Origin: Planctomycetota bacterium
Lineage (GTDB): Bacteria > Planctomycetota > Phycisphaerae > UBA1845 > UTPLA1
NCBI GenBank assembly: GCA_016235815.1
Contig: JACRIM010000027.1
Span: 36,421-100,420, forward strand
Reading direction: 5' to 3'
DNA length: 64,000 bases
Positions 25,759 to 34,576 of the stretch are shown piece by piece (the first letter of the stretch is position 1; each line of letters opens with the position of its first letter). Position numbers and translations under genes: made by a program. The notes beneath the pieces are model-generated. The model did no database searches and was not told the DNA's origin. It saw only the letters and a program-made list of their open reading frames with translations.

Positions 25759-25828
25759 TTTGTGCGTTTGCACAAATTTATTTTTGAGCCGTAAGTCGTT
25801 ATTTTTCAACAGTTTGCATGACATGCAA
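25759..25828. promoter_or_regulatory. Two candidate PhaR operators between phasin and phaR
   Basis: TTTGTGC-N4-GCACAAA (25759-25776) and TTGCAT-N3-ATGCAA (25814-25828) are perfect palindromes, both of TGC/GCA type, inside the AT-rich divergent spacer 25669-25896. PhaR of other bacteria binds TGC-containing inverted repeats at phasin promoters, so these are reasonable autoregulatory and phasin-control sites. Confidence 0.6.
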
Positions 25829-25896
25829 TGGCGACATTACGCAAAAGCGCTACGAATTTGTGCGTCGGCGTACGCCGGCGGGGAGCCTGAACCACC

Positions 25897-26508
25897 ATGG
25901 CGACGACCGGCGAGCAGCCCGAAATCCTCGAAATCAAGAAATACCCCAACCGGCGGTTCTACGACGTGACCCGCAGCCGTCACGCCACCCTCAACGACCT
26001 GCACGAGCTGGTTCAGTCCGGCCGACAGATCCGCGTCATCGACAGCAAGACCGGCCACGACATCACCAACATCGTGCTCACCCAGATCATTCTCGAACAC
26101 GACCCCCCCAAGCTCGATCTCTTTCCCGCGAGCCTGCTGCATCAGGCAATTCAGGCGAACGAGCAGATGGTCCGCAAATTCGTGGACACCTATTTCGCGC
26201 AGGCCGTCGATGCCTTCAGCCACTCGCGCAAGCAATTCGAGGAGTTCCTGAAGAAGTCGGGTTTCAGCGCGCTGGCCCCGACGGCACCCTTCGACTGGGT
26301 GCGCATGCTCTTCCCCGGCATGAACGGCAGTTCGGTTGGACCGATCCCAGGAATGGGCAGCATGATGCCCCCGCCTCCGCCGCCACCCGCAACAAACGAC
26401 GACGGCGTCGATGCGCTGCGTGAACAGGTTGCGCGACTTAGCGCGGAACTGGAAGCCATGCGCGAGGCGGCACCACGTGGGGCTAAGAAGACACGACAGA
26501 AAAAATGA
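25897..26508 (+). CDS. phaR: PHA synthesis repressor PhaR
   Basis: A 203-residue DNA- and PHA-binding regulator. The N-terminal PHB/PHA accumulation regulator domain is near-canonical: IKKYPNRRFYDVTRSRHATL, then DSKTGHDITNIVLTQIILEH and PPKLDLFPASLLHQAI. The middle ends in a Pro-rich PPPPPPP stretch, followed by a short coiled-coil (LREQVARLSAELEAMRE) and basic tail. In known systems PhaR represses phasin and its own gene until free PHA titrates it. Divergent from the phasin gene, supporting that role here. Confidence 0.93.
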   Translation: MATTGEQPEILEIKKYPNRRFYDVTRSRHATLNDLHELVQSGRQIRVIDSKTGHDITNIVLTQIILEHDPPKLDLFPASLLHQAIQANEQMVRKFVDTYFAQAVDAFSHSRKQFEEFLKKSGFSALAPTAPFDWVRMLFPGMNGSSVGPIPGMGSMMPPPPPPPATNDDGVDALREQVARLSAELEAMREAAPRGAKKTRQKK

Positions 26509-26589
26509 GCGGGCAATCGAGCAATCCTCTCACGGTGCGTCTGAACTGGCAACGAGCCGCACGCGCCAGCTAGCGGTCCCGTACCATGC

Positions 26590-26616
26590 AAAAAAAGCCC
26601 GTGCTTGCGCGTGGGC
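26590..26616 (-). terminator. Rho-independent terminator of secA
   Basis: 8-bp stem (26597-26604 with 26609-26616, two G-U pairs), 4-base loop, followed on the minus strand by seven Ts. It lies 15 bp beyond the secA stop codon. Confidence 0.82.
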
Positions 26617-26630
26617 CTCGTAGCGACGGA

Positions 26631-29600
26631 TTACTGCGCCACGCCCTTGCCGTGACACTGCTTGTATTTCTTCCCGCTGCCGCAGGGGCACGGATCGTTT
26701 CGACCCACCTTTGGTTGATCTCGGCGAATCGTCTCGATCTTTTGCTCTACGCCCTGTGCCTGCATCGCCGCGCTGCGATCCTTATCGACCTGGCCGGAGA
26801 AACCGAGGTTCGTGCTCTCTGCGTGCCGCGCCGCGCCGATGTTGTACCGGCTGCGCTGCTCGGCATCGTCGGCCAGCCTCGCCTTGAAAATGATGCCGGT
26901 CAGTTTGTCCTGAATGCCGCCCATCATCTCCTGGAACATCTGGAAGCCTTCGCGCTTGTAGGCGATCTTCGGATCCTGATCGCCGCCGAAGTGGCGCAGG
27001 CCGATGGCATCCTTCAGCATGTCGATGGCGTGCATGTGCTCCTTCCACGCCTGATCGTAGAGCTGCAAAAGCACATACCGCTCCAGCATGGTGAGTTCGC
27101 GACGAATCAACTCCCGCCCGAAGCCGAGCAGTGCTTCGCGCCGATCCGTCGCCTGTTCATACGCCGCGTCGTTAAACGCCGGGCCGAATCGCTGCCGCGC
27201 CCATTCCGCCGGGTCGCCGCCGCCTTTGAGCGCCGCATCGACCTCCGATTCCATTCGCCCGTTTGACGCGTATTCGCGCCCGATGGCGAATAGCTCATCC
27301 GCAACTTCGTGAATCGGCCGTCCGGCAATCTTTTCCGGCGTCCATCCGAGGTTGAATTTGAAATTGACCCATTGCACGAGATGTTCGGCGGCTGCGGTTG
27401 GATCGACGTCTTCGCGCAGCACCGTCCGCTCCATGATCCACTCGATGGGATAGCGGGCCTCGCGCTCTTTGTACGCGCGTTGAACGGCATTCCTCAGATG
27501 GGCGAGCGCATCGCGTTCCGGCAGTCTGCGGAATTCCTCTGGATTCAGCTCTACGCCGAACTTCTGATGTGCCCATGCGATGACCGCATTCTTTCCAAAG
27601 TCAGGATCCATGAACCGCTCGATCGGCGACAGGTCCTCGTTGTCGATCTTCTTCTCAGCGGCCTCATTGAGAATCTGCGAAATCTCATCCGGTGCCATCT
27701 TCTGCAATTGGTTCTGGGTGATGGCCGCGCCGAAACGGGTCTCGGCCCATCGCGCCAGACCGCGAAGGTCCCACTGCTTCGGGTCCAGGTCGGGGTCGAG
27801 GTATTCGCCCACCGTCATCGTGATTTGGTTGTGGGCCTCCTCGCGGGCCTCGTTGCGGATGTAATTCTCCGCCGCGGGCAGGCTGTGCATGTCGATGTTC
27901 TTCGGCTCGACGTTCACCTCCAGCGTATTGCGAACGCACTCGGCCGCGCACTGCGCCGAGTAATCCGGCGCGAGAAACTTCTCGCCTGCCGCGTCGATCG
28001 TCGCATCGATCATGGTGTTGATTCGCTCGATGAGCGGCCCTGCGCGACCGGGCTGTCCGGCTTCCAGAAGCTGCTGCCGTTGACCGTAGAACACTTGCCG
28101 CTGGTGATCCATGACCTCGTCGTATTCGAGAAGGTGCTTGCGGATGGAGAAGTTCCGCTCTTCCACCTTTTTCTGTGCGCGCTCGATGCCTTTGTTGATG
28201 CTCTTGGCTTCGATGGCCATGCCTTCCTCGAAGCCCATGCGCTCCAGCATCTTCAACGTCCACTCGCCCATGAACATCTTCATCAGATCATCACCGAGCG
28301 AGAGGAAGAACCGGCTCGAACCAGGATCGCCCTGTCGACCCGATCGCCCGCGAAGCTGATTGTCGATGCGCCGCGATTCATGCCTCTCGGTGCCGATGAT
28401 GTGTAAACCACAGGGCACCGTGTGCGGGCAGACCTTGCGGCCCAGCTCAGGGAAACGCGGATCCACCTTCGGCTTCCAGCAGTGGGCGCAATTCGTCTTC
28501 GGGTCATAGTCCGGACAGTTGATGCAACACTTCGTGCCGATCACACCCTTTTCGTGCCACGCATAGCCGCGACCGTCGCTGCCCTCGGGCGGGCCGAGGT
28601 CGCCGATGCACTTCTCGTACACCACGCCCAGTTGCAGCTTGATGTCCGTGCCGCGGCCCGCCATGTTCGTCGCAATGGTCACGTTGCCGCGCAGTTCAGT
28701 ATTCTTGCCCTTGCCCTCTTCGTGTCGCTCGCCCGCCTTTTTCACGATTTCCGCTTCACGGGCGTGCTGCTTGGCGTTGAGCACTTCATGCTGAATGCCA
28801 TATTTCCGCGTGAGCAGGTTGGAGAGTTTTTCCGAGTTCTCAATCGACACCGTACCGACCAGCACCGGCCGACCGCGCGCAAGATCGCCCATCGCGTCGT
28901 CGTAGGCCTCGGCCATCAGGTCGCCGTTACCGTCGCCGCCTTTGAATTCGGCAAGGGCTTTCTCGATCATCTCCGTGGAGCGCCCCAGTTTCGACATGAT
29001 GGGCTTGAGGTTTTTCAGCACCGGCTCCAACACGAATGCGTCGCTGCTGCGCCCCTTCGTGTGGATGTCGTGGATTTCCTCAACGATGGCGTTGTACTTG
29101 TCATCCACCGTTTTGTAGATTCGGTCGTGAAAATCCTGCCGGTTGACCGGTCGGTTCGTCGGCACGGACACGACGTCCAGCTTGTAGATCTTCATGAACT
29201 CGTCGGCCTCGGTCATGGCCGTGCCGGTCATGCCGGCGATGCGCTCGTAGAGTTTGAAGAAGTTCTGCAGTGTGATCGTGGCAAGCGTCTGCGATTCTTC
29301 TTTGACCTTCACGCGCTCCTTCGCCTCGACGGCCTGATGCAGACCATCCGACCACTGTCGCCCGTGCATGAGTCGGCCGGTGAACGAGTCGACAATAATG
29401 ATCTCGCCATCCTTGACGACGTATTCGACGTCCTTCTCGTAGGTGACGTGGGCCTTCACGCTGTTCTCAATCAGGTGCGGCCACTCCATGTTTGCCCCGA
29501 CGAAGAGCGACCCCACGCCGAGCTGCTCCTGCGCGACCGTGATGCCCTCATGCGTGATATGCACGCTCTTTCCTTCGCGCCGCGTGACGTAGTATTGGAC

Positions 29601-30644
29601 GTGGCCGATGGCGGCCGCTTCATCCTCGGTGAGCCATTCCGGATCGGACTTGAACTTGCGCACGGCGTCGTCGAACTTCTGATTCTCGGTGAATGCCTTC
29701 GGCGGATTGTCGCCCCACTCGCGGATGCGCCGGGCCGTGTCGTTGTTGGCGCTGGATTGCTTGCTGATCAGCACGCGCGCCACCGCGTCGGCCGTGCGAT
29801 AACGGTTCACGTCGTCGTCGGCCGGCCCGCTGATGATGAGTGGCGTGCGGGCCTCGTCGATAAGAATGGAGTCGACTTCGTCGATGAGCGCGAAGTGCAG
29901 TTTGCCCTGCACTTGCTCCTCGACGGCAATCTTCATGTTGTCGCGAAGGTAGTCGAATCCAAATTCGTTGTTGGTGCCGTAGGTGATGTCGCTGGCGTAT
30001 GCCTTCGCTCGAATCCCCTCACGCCCGCCGGGGTCGACCTGTGATTGAATGTAGCCGACCGAAAGTCCCACCAGCTCGAAAATCGGCCTGGCGAAATCCG
30101 CGTCGCGCTGCACGAGGTAATCGTTCACCGTGACGATGTGCACCTTCTTGCCCTGCACGCATTTCATGAACGCGGGCAGGTGGCAGACAATCGTTTTGCC
30201 TTCGCCGGTCTTCATTTCGGCGATCTTGCCTTCGAAGAGCACCATGCCGCCGACGAGCTGGCAGTCGAAGTGCCGGTGGTTCTGCGCCCGGCGGGAGGCC
30301 TCGCGAATCACCGCGAACGCCTCGGGCAGTACGTCTTCCACCAGGTGCCCCTGTTCGAGACGCTTGCGCAGCGACTCGGTGCGATCCTGCAGATCGCGGC
30401 TTAATTCGACGCGGATTTTTTGCAGCGCTTCTGCGCGCTCAGTCGCCGAGAAGCCCTCGTCGACATCGTTGGCGGGCGGCACGGAGGCCGACGCCTCCGC
30501 GAATCGTTTGTCAAAGTCGCCGCGCAGCTCCGCCTCAAAGGCGTTGACGCGATCGACTTGTTTGTAATAACGCTTGATAAGGCGGTCATTCCGCGAGCCG
30601 AAGACCTTGCGGAACGCTGTGCCGACGAAACCGAGAATGGGCAT
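26631..30644 (-). CDS. secA: Preprotein translocase ATPase SecA, enlarged form
   Basis: A 1337-residue SecA, against about 850-950 in most bacteria. Present in order: Walker A in AEMKTGEGKTIVCHLPAF, DEVDSILIDEARTPL (Walker B region), the preprotein cross-linking region, NBD2 ending GTERHESRRIDNQLRGRSGR, and helical scaffold/wing sequences ending LRHFGGDQDPKIAYKREGFQMF. It closes with a SEC-C zinc motif ([17 protein letters not shown]). Two features are unusual: a cysteine-rich insertion at about residues 703-747 just before GLHIIGTERHE (C-C-x2-C-x8-C-x2-C-x16-C-x5-C), and roughly 300 extra residues within the scaffold/wing part. SecA drives protein export through SecYEG. The ATG at 30644 gives the normal FVGTAFRKVFGSRNDR start. 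Confidence 0.96.
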   Translation of the reverse strand: MPILGFVGTAFRKVFGSRNDRLIKRYYKQVDRVNAFEAELRGDFDKRFAEASASVPPANDVDEGFSATERAEALQKIRVELSRDLQDRTESLRKRLEQGHLVEDVLPEAFAVIREASRRAQNHRHFDCQLVGGMVLFEGKIAEMKTGEGKTIVCHLPAFMKCVQGKKVHIVTVNDYLVQRDADFARPIFELVGLSVGYIQSQVDPGGREGIRAKAYASDITYGTNNEFGFDYLRDNMKIAVEEQVQGKLHFALIDEVDSILIDEARTPLIISGPADDDVNRYRTADAVARVLISKQSSANNDTARRIREWGDNPPKAFTENQKFDDAVRKFKSDPEWLTEDEAAAIGHVQYYVTRREGKSVHITHEGITVAQEQLGVGSLFVGANMEWPHLIENSVKAHVTYEKDVEYVVKDGEIIIVDSFTGRLMHGRQWSDGLHQAVEAKERVKVKEESQTLATITLQNFFKLYERIAGMTGTAMTEADEFMKIYKLDVVSVPTNRPVNRQDFHDRIYKTVDDKYNAIVEEIHDIHTKGRSSDAFVLEPVLKNLKPIMSKLGRSTEMIEKALAEFKGGDGNGDLMAEAYDDAMGDLARGRPVLVGTVSIENSEKLSNLLTRKYGIQHEVLNAKQHAREAEIVKKAGERHEEGKGKNTELRGNVTIATNMAGRGTDIKLQLGVVYEKCIGDLGPPEGSDGRGYAWHEKGVIGTKCCINCPDYDPKTNCAHCWKPKVDPRFPELGRKVCPHTVPCGLHIIGTERHESRRIDNQLRGRSGRQGDPGSSRFFLSLGDDLMKMFMGEWTLKMLERMGFEEGMAIEAKSINKGIERAQKKVEERNFSIRKHLLEYDEVMDHQRQVFYGQRQQLLEAGQPGRAGPLIERINTMIDATIDAAGEKFLAPDYSAQCAAECVRNTLEVNVEPKNIDMHSLPAAENYIRNEAREEAHNQITMTVGEYLDPDLDPKQWDLRGLARWAETRFGAAITQNQLQKMAPDEISQILNEAAEKKIDNEDLSPIERFMDPDFGKNAVIAWAHQKFGVELNPEEFRRLPERDALAHLRNAVQRAYKEREARYPIEWIMERTVLREDVDPTAAAEHLVQWVNFKFNLGWTPEKIAGRPIHEVADELFAIGREYASNGRMESEVDAALKGGGDPAEWARQRFGPAFNDAAYEQATDRREALLGFGRELIRRELTMLERYVLLQLYDQAWKEHMHAIDMLKDAIGLRHFGGDQDPKIAYKREGFQMFQEMMGGIQDKLTGIIFKARLADDAEQRSRYNIGAARHAESTNLGFSGQVDKDRSAAMQAQGVEQKIETIRRDQPKVGRNDPCPCGSGKKYKQCHGKGVAQ

Positions 30645-30655
30645 GGGACACCGGG

Positions 30656-30692
30656 AAAAAGTCGAAAGGCTGAAAAGTCGAAAAGTCGAAAC
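30656..30692. repeat. Short A-rich direct repeats upstream of secA
   Basis: AAAAGTCGA occurs three times (about 30657, 30673 and 30681) within 40 bp, just before the secA start codon on the minus strand, where it reads as TCGACTTTT. It could be slippage DNA in the secA leader; no function is evident. Confidence 0.5.
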
Positions 30693-30753
30693 GCCGAATC
30701 GTCAATATGAAAGTGCGATGCGCGAAACGAATGCGCGATGAGGCGTCGGCAAA

Positions 30754-31122
30754 CTACGGGCCGTGGAGGCCGCCGATGTGGTGGGAGATGGACTGCTTGC
30801 GAACCTGCTCCGTGCGGTCCATCCGAATCGCCCGCACCCGAATCGGCATCGGCTGCCGGATGCGAACCATGGACCGAAGCCCCTGCCGCTGCATCCACGC
30901 AATCAGCAGGACGGCCGCGCCGCTGATCACCAGCAGGCCGCCTGAATCGAACATCGAAGTCGACACAGCGGCGACGAGTCGCGTCGCGGTGGGTGCGTGT
31001 CGATCCGCGGGTGCCCCCAGCACGGAATTCGCCCCCAGCACGGCCGAAACAGCCAGCGCCAACCCGGAAAGCGTAATCGCCCGGGCCGCGGCATCTTTTC
31101 GATTGGTGCGGGGTGTATCCAT
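30754..31122 (-). CDS. Small two-helix membrane protein of unknown function
   Basis: A 122-residue protein: MDTPRTNRKDAAARAITLSG followed by a hydrophobic segment (LALAVSAVLGANSVLG, signal peptide or anchor), a short loop, a second segment (GGLLVISGAAVLLIAWM), and a basic cytoplasmic tail with several Arg and a His-rich end. I know no family. It is about 110 bp upstream of secA on the same strand. An overlapping frame on the other strand is Arg-rich without hydrophobic segments and looks like an artefact, so I prefer this one. Confidence 0.5.
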   Translation of the reverse strand: MDTPRTNRKDAAARAITLSGLALAVSAVLGANSVLGAPADRHAPTATRLVAAVSTSMFDSGGLLVISGAAVLLIAWMQRQGLRSMVRIRQPMPIRVRAIRMDRTEQVRKQSISHHIGGLHGP

Positions 31123-31208
31123 GTGTTCACAGAGTGTATCTCGGTAGCCGGCGATTATCAACCCGCGAAGGGTGCATACTTGAATCGCCTGTGCCACAAT
31201 GCCCCGGC

Positions 31209-31991
31209 ATGTTCAACGGCCAGACCATCCTCATTACCGGAGCATCCAGCGGCATCGGTGAAGCGCTCGCCCGACGATTCGCCCGCGACGGCGCACACCT
31301 CGCCCTCGTGGCCCGTCGCGCGGATCGGCTTGAGACGCTTGCAAAAGAGCTTGCCGGAAAGGCCGCAGGCGCCATCGTCATCCGCGCCGATCTGCTGGAT
31401 GCCGATTCAATCCCGCGCGTGATCGACGAAGCCTGTCGCGCCACCGGCCGCATCGACGTGCTGGTCAACAACGCCGGCGTCGGTGAGTACGGCGAATTCG
31501 CATCGCAGGATGTCGCCGCTCTGGAGCGCATGTTGCAGCTCAACATGACCGCGATGATCCGCCTGACCCACGCGATCCTGCCCGACATGATCGCCAGGCG
31601 AAGCGGTCGAGTACTAAACATCGCCAGCACGGCGGCCTTTCAGGCGACCCCGTATATGGCGGTGTATGGAGCGACGAAGGCCTTCGTACGAAACTGGTCG
31701 CTGGCGCTTTGGCGCGAGTTGGAGTTGAGCGGCGTCAGCGTGACCTGCGTCTGCCCCGGCCCGGTGAAAACCGAATTCTTCGACCGCGGCGGTTATCAGG
31801 AACGGCGCGGTGAATTCACGCGCCTCGCATGCAGCGCCGATTGGATGGCGGAGAAGGCATATCGCGCCGTCGCCCGCGGCAGAGTCTTATCAACACCGGG
31901 ATTCGTGAATTGGCTTGGGGCGTGGCTCACACGCTTTGGCGACGCGAAATTGGTAACACGCGTTTCGGCCAAAATCCTCGGCCCGCGTTAA
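31209..31991 (+). CDS. Short-chain dehydrogenase/reductase (DltE/YqjQ type)
   Basis: A 260-residue SDR with ILITGASSGIGEALARRFAR, VNNAGVGEYGEF, the catalytic NIASTAAFQATPYMAVYGATKAF (Ser, Tyr and Lys) and VTCVCPGPVKTEFFDR. It falls among the 'classical' SDRs of broad substrate range; no specific reaction can be given. The ATG at 31209 is the first that leaves a standard N-terminus; there is no strong ribosome-binding site. Its stop codon overlaps, by the bases TTAA, the stop of the convergent XRE antitoxin gene. Confidence 0.85.
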   Translation: MFNGQTILITGASSGIGEALARRFARDGAHLALVARRADRLETLAKELAGKAAGAIVIRADLLDADSIPRVIDEACRATGRIDVLVNNAGVGEYGEFASQDVAALERMLQLNMTAMIRLTHAILPDMIARRSGRVLNIASTAAFQATPYMAVYGATKAFVRNWSLALWRELELSGVSVTCVCPGPVKTEFFDRGGYQERRGEFTRLACSADWMAEKAYRAVARGRVLSTPGFVNWLGAWLTRFGDAKLVTRVSAKILGPR

Positions 31992-32410
31992 AGCAGCTTG
32001 GCAACATCGACGCCGAGGGCCTTGGCGATTTTCTTGAGCGTACGTACAGTAGTTCGATCAGGATTGCGTTCGATGCGGCTGATCTGGGACTGAGGCATCT
32101 TGAGCTTGGCGGCGAGTTGGCCCTGGGTCAGGCCGGCCTTCTTCCGGGCCTCGACAACAGCATCGGCCGCGAGCATGGCGCTAAAGTCCTCGAAGCCAAT
32201 CCATTTGGCATTTGGGTCTTCGAGCTTCTTTGTTAGTCGCGCGGCTTCCTGCATTTGTTCATAGCGTTCGTATTCGTTAATCGGTAGGAGAACATGGGTA
32301 ATTCGATTGCCGCGTTTGATGAACTCCCTCGCGGCGGGATTCCGGGCTCGTTTTACACTTCGTCCGCGGATTCCTTTTGCGGCCCGCGCTTTTGCTTGAG
32401 TAGTCGGCAT
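31988..32410 (-). CDS. XRE-family antitoxin with C-terminal helix-turn-helix
   Basis: A 140-residue protein. The N-terminal 60 residues are basic and probably bind the toxin (ITHVLLPINEYERYEQM looks like a Phd/PHA-type segment). The C-terminal half is a clear Cro/C1 helix-turn-helix, KKAGLTQGQLAAKLKMPQSQ followed by ISRIERNPDRTTVRTLKKIA. It follows and overlaps by 58 bp a RelE-like gene, the toxin-first order of HigBA modules. It probably represses the shared promoter at 32814-32841. Confidence 0.82.
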   Translation of the reverse strand: MPTTQAKARAAKGIRGRSVKRARNPAAREFIKRGNRITHVLLPINEYERYEQMQEAARLTKKLEDPNAKWIGFEDFSAMLAADAVVEARKKAGLTQGQLAAKLKMPQSQISRIERNPDRTTVRTLKKIAKALGVDVAKLL

Positions 32411-32658
32411 TCGATAACCCTGATGCGCGACTCCGTCGCGTCCAATTGAAAAATTGCAATCTTCCGCTTCTCCGCCCCGAATCGAAACCGCCTCAATTCA
32501 TAGGGACTGAGAGCCGAATCGATGTGTCTTTCTGAACTGGAAATCGGTGATTCAGAGACACAGCGGAGCGAATCCTGAAAGTCTTGTTTCTCCTCGGCAG
32601 TACAGTGATGCCGAAGAAACGCGAATACCTCATCCAGCAGTTCCACCTTGAAGCGCAT
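32353..32658 (-). CDS. RelE/HigB-like toxin
   Basis: A 101-residue protein of RelE/ParE fold: ELLDEVFAFLRHHCTAEEKQ helix-rich start, a central SPYELRRFRFGAEKRKIAIF and closing ATESRIRVIECRLLK, where the strand KIAIFQLDA and basic residues resemble RelE-type mRNA interferases or BrnT-like proteins. Catalytic residues cannot be fixed by eye. It is first in a two-gene operon with the XRE antitoxin and is preceded by a leader of about 150 bp holding an inverted repeat. Confidence 0.65.
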   Translation of the reverse strand: MRFKVELLDEVFAFLRHHCTAEEKQDFQDSLRCVSESPISSSERHIDSALSPYELRRFRFGAEKRKIAIFQLDATESRIRVIECRLLKQKRGPQKESADEV

Positions 32659-32708
32659 GGCTTCCTCCTGCCGGACGAGCCGGAGCTAGAAAACGATCAG
32701 CGTCAAAG

Positions 32709-32766
32709 TGGAACAACTACCTTTCTGCAGCAGTACCGCGTAATACTATCCCCCCTCTTGTTCCAC
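32709..32766. repeat. Inverted repeat upstream of the toxin-antitoxin operon
   Basis: GTGGAACAA (32709-32717) and TTGTTCCAC (32758-32766) form a perfect 9-bp inverted repeat 40 bp apart, inside the leader between the promoter and the toxin start. It may be a repressor binding site with looping or an mRNA stem. Confidence 0.5.
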
Positions 32767-32813
32767 GAATTATCGACCGCGGGGGCACGGTCACATATTC
32801 AAATATCATTCTC

Positions 32814-32841
32814 AGTATATATCAAAAATGCGATTTGTCAA
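32814..32841 (-). promoter_or_regulatory. Sigma-70 promoter of the toxin-antitoxin operon
   Basis: Read on the minus strand: TTGACA (32841-32836), 16-bp spacer, TATACT (32819-32814). Both hexamers are near-consensus and the region is strongly AT-rich compared with the rest of the window. A short palindrome ATATTCAAATAT lies downstream and could be the antitoxin operator. Confidence 0.75.
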
Positions 32842-32858
32842 GCTCCGATTCTGATCAC

Positions 32859-34409
32859 TTAGAGCCGCTCGGTGACGGCCTTGCCCTGCATGAACAGTTG
32901 CAAGTAATCCCGCCCGCCGGCCTTGCTGTCCGTGCCCGACATGTTGAACCCGCCAAACGGCTGCACGTCGACCAACGCCCCCGTGCATTTACGATTCAGG
33001 TACAAGTTCCCGACGTGGAAGTCATGCCGCGCCCGCTCCAACTCGGCACGGTCGTTCGTGAACAGCGCACCCGTCAGGCCGTATTCCGTGCCGTTGGCGA
33101 TGTTGAGCAGATCGTCAAAGCCCCGGCCTTTGATCACAGCCAACACCGGCCCGAAGATTTCCTCCTGCGAAAGCCGTGCTGACGGCGCGATGCCGGTAAA
33201 GATTGTCGGCTGAATGTAAAATCCACCGCTCGGCGGCTTTGCGTCCCCCAGCACCATCGTGCCTTCTTTCTTGCCGATCTCGATGTATTCGTTGATTTTT
33301 GCGAACGCCGCCTTGTCGATCACGGCCCCCATGAAGTAATTCTCAGGCCCGGTCGGGTTGCCGATGGTCAGCTTCTTCGACCGTTCGACGACCTTTTGCA
33401 CGAGCACATCGTGTACCTTCTCATCCACAATCAGCCGACTGCACGCCGAGCACTTCTGCCCCGAGAAACCAAAGGCCGACCACGTAACGGCGTCGGCCGC
33501 GGCGTCGAGGTCGGCGCTGGGCGTGACGACGATGCAGTCCTTGCCGCCCATTTCGAGAATCGTGCGCTTCAGCCAGATCTGCCCCGGATGCACCTTCGCC
33601 GCCCGCTCGAAAATTCGCAGCCCCACTTCGCGCGATCCGGTAAACGTAATAAACCGAGTCCGCGGGTGATCGACAAGCAAATCACCCACCGCGCCGCCCG
33701 AGCCGGGCGCAAAGTTCAGCACGCCCGGTGGCAGCATCACTTCTTCCATCACTTCGACAAACTTCGCCGCGATGATCGGCGACGTGCTGGCCGGCTTGAG
33801 CACCACTGTGTTCCCCGTGACGATCGACGCCGTCGTTATGCCTGCCATGATCGCGAATGGAAAGTTCCAAGGCGGGATGCACACGCCGACGCCCAGCGAC
33901 ATGTAGCGCAGCTCGTTTTCCTCCCCGGGAAAAGGCGTCACCGGCTGCGAACCGCCAAGCCGCATCATCTCGCGGGCATAGAACTCAAGAAAATCCACGC
34001 ACTCGGCCGCATCGGCATAGGCCTCGATCCACGATTTGGAGACTTCATACACCATCCACGCCGAGAACTCATAGATGCGCTTGCGAATGATCGCCGCCGC
34101 GCGAAGCAAATACCGCGCACGTACATCCGGCGGTGTATGCGACCAGCTCGTGAATGCTGCGTCGGCTGCCGCAATCGCCGCCATCGCCTCCTCCGCGCCG
34201 GCCTTGGAGACCGATCCCACAACCTGCTCTGTCCGCGCCGGATTGATCGACTCAATCTTGGCCGAGGTCTCCACCTTCTTGCCGCCGATCCGAAGCGGGT
34301 AGCTCCGGCCAAGCTGCGATTCAACGAGCTTCAGTGCCTCAAGCATCTTGGCCCGCGGCTCGGGCTGGTTGAAATCGGGATACGGTTCCGGACGATACGG
34401 GATCAGCAT
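32859..34409 (-). CDS. L-glutamate gamma-semialdehyde (P5C) dehydrogenase
   Basis: A 516-residue aldehyde dehydrogenase that oxidises glutamate semialdehyde to glutamate, the second step of proline use. Typical of the RocA/PruA group are the N-terminus LRIGGKKVETSAKIESINPA, CIPPWNFPFAI, FTGSREVGLRIFERAA, the catalytic Glu in ILEMGGKD and the catalytic Cys in GQKCSACSR. GPVLAVIKG and LYLNRKCTGALVDVQPFGGF complete the fold. It is monofunctional: no proline dehydrogenase domain is fused and none is adjacent. Start codon ATG 34409. Confidence 0.92.
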   Translation of the reverse strand: MLIPYRPEPYPDFNQPEPRAKMLEALKLVESQLGRSYPLRIGGKKVETSAKIESINPARTEQVVGSVSKAGAEEAMAAIAAADAAFTSWSHTPPDVRARYLLRAAAIIRKRIYEFSAWMVYEVSKSWIEAYADAAECVDFLEFYAREMMRLGGSQPVTPFPGEENELRYMSLGVGVCIPPWNFPFAIMAGITTASIVTGNTVVLKPASTSPIIAAKFVEVMEEVMLPPGVLNFAPGSGGAVGDLLVDHPRTRFITFTGSREVGLRIFERAAKVHPGQIWLKRTILEMGGKDCIVVTPSADLDAAADAVTWSAFGFSGQKCSACSRLIVDEKVHDVLVQKVVERSKKLTIGNPTGPENYFMGAVIDKAAFAKINEYIEIGKKEGTMVLGDAKPPSGGFYIQPTIFTGIAPSARLSQEEIFGPVLAVIKGRGFDDLLNIANGTEYGLTGALFTNDRAELERARHDFHVGNLYLNRKCTGALVDVQPFGGFNMSGTDSKAGGRDYLQLFMQGKAVTERL

Positions 34410-34512
34410 GGCGATCTCTCCATCGCAATAATTATCTATGCAATCAGCGGTGCATATTGTAGTGGACGCGGCGAGAATCGGCGCGGTGGGGGCATCGCCG
34501 GCGAATGGCTTC

Positions 34513-34537
34513 AGTGGGGCGGGCGTCCCTGCCCGTC
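34513..34537. repeat. Copy of the RAYT-associated hairpin, diverged
   Basis: A 25-bp stretch agreeing in 22 positions with the hairpin repeat flanking the transposase at 46.6-47.2 kb (GGCGGGC, 6-base loop, GCCCGTC). It lies between P5C dehydrogenase and the end of the GH31 gene. Confidence 0.55.
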
Positions 34538-34576
34538 GCCGCAGTCAGTCCCGCACCACATGCCGCATGCGAGTTG

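Noticed and set aside
28422..30044. Long plus-strand open frame of 540 codons antisense to secA
   Set aside because: It lies wholly under conserved SecA motifs; high GC makes the opposite strand free of stops. The translation is Arg/Val/His-rich with no domain.
30707..31147. Plus-strand frame overlapping the small membrane protein gene
   Set aside because: Basic low-complexity translation without hydrophobic segments; the minus-strand frame has coherent membrane helices.
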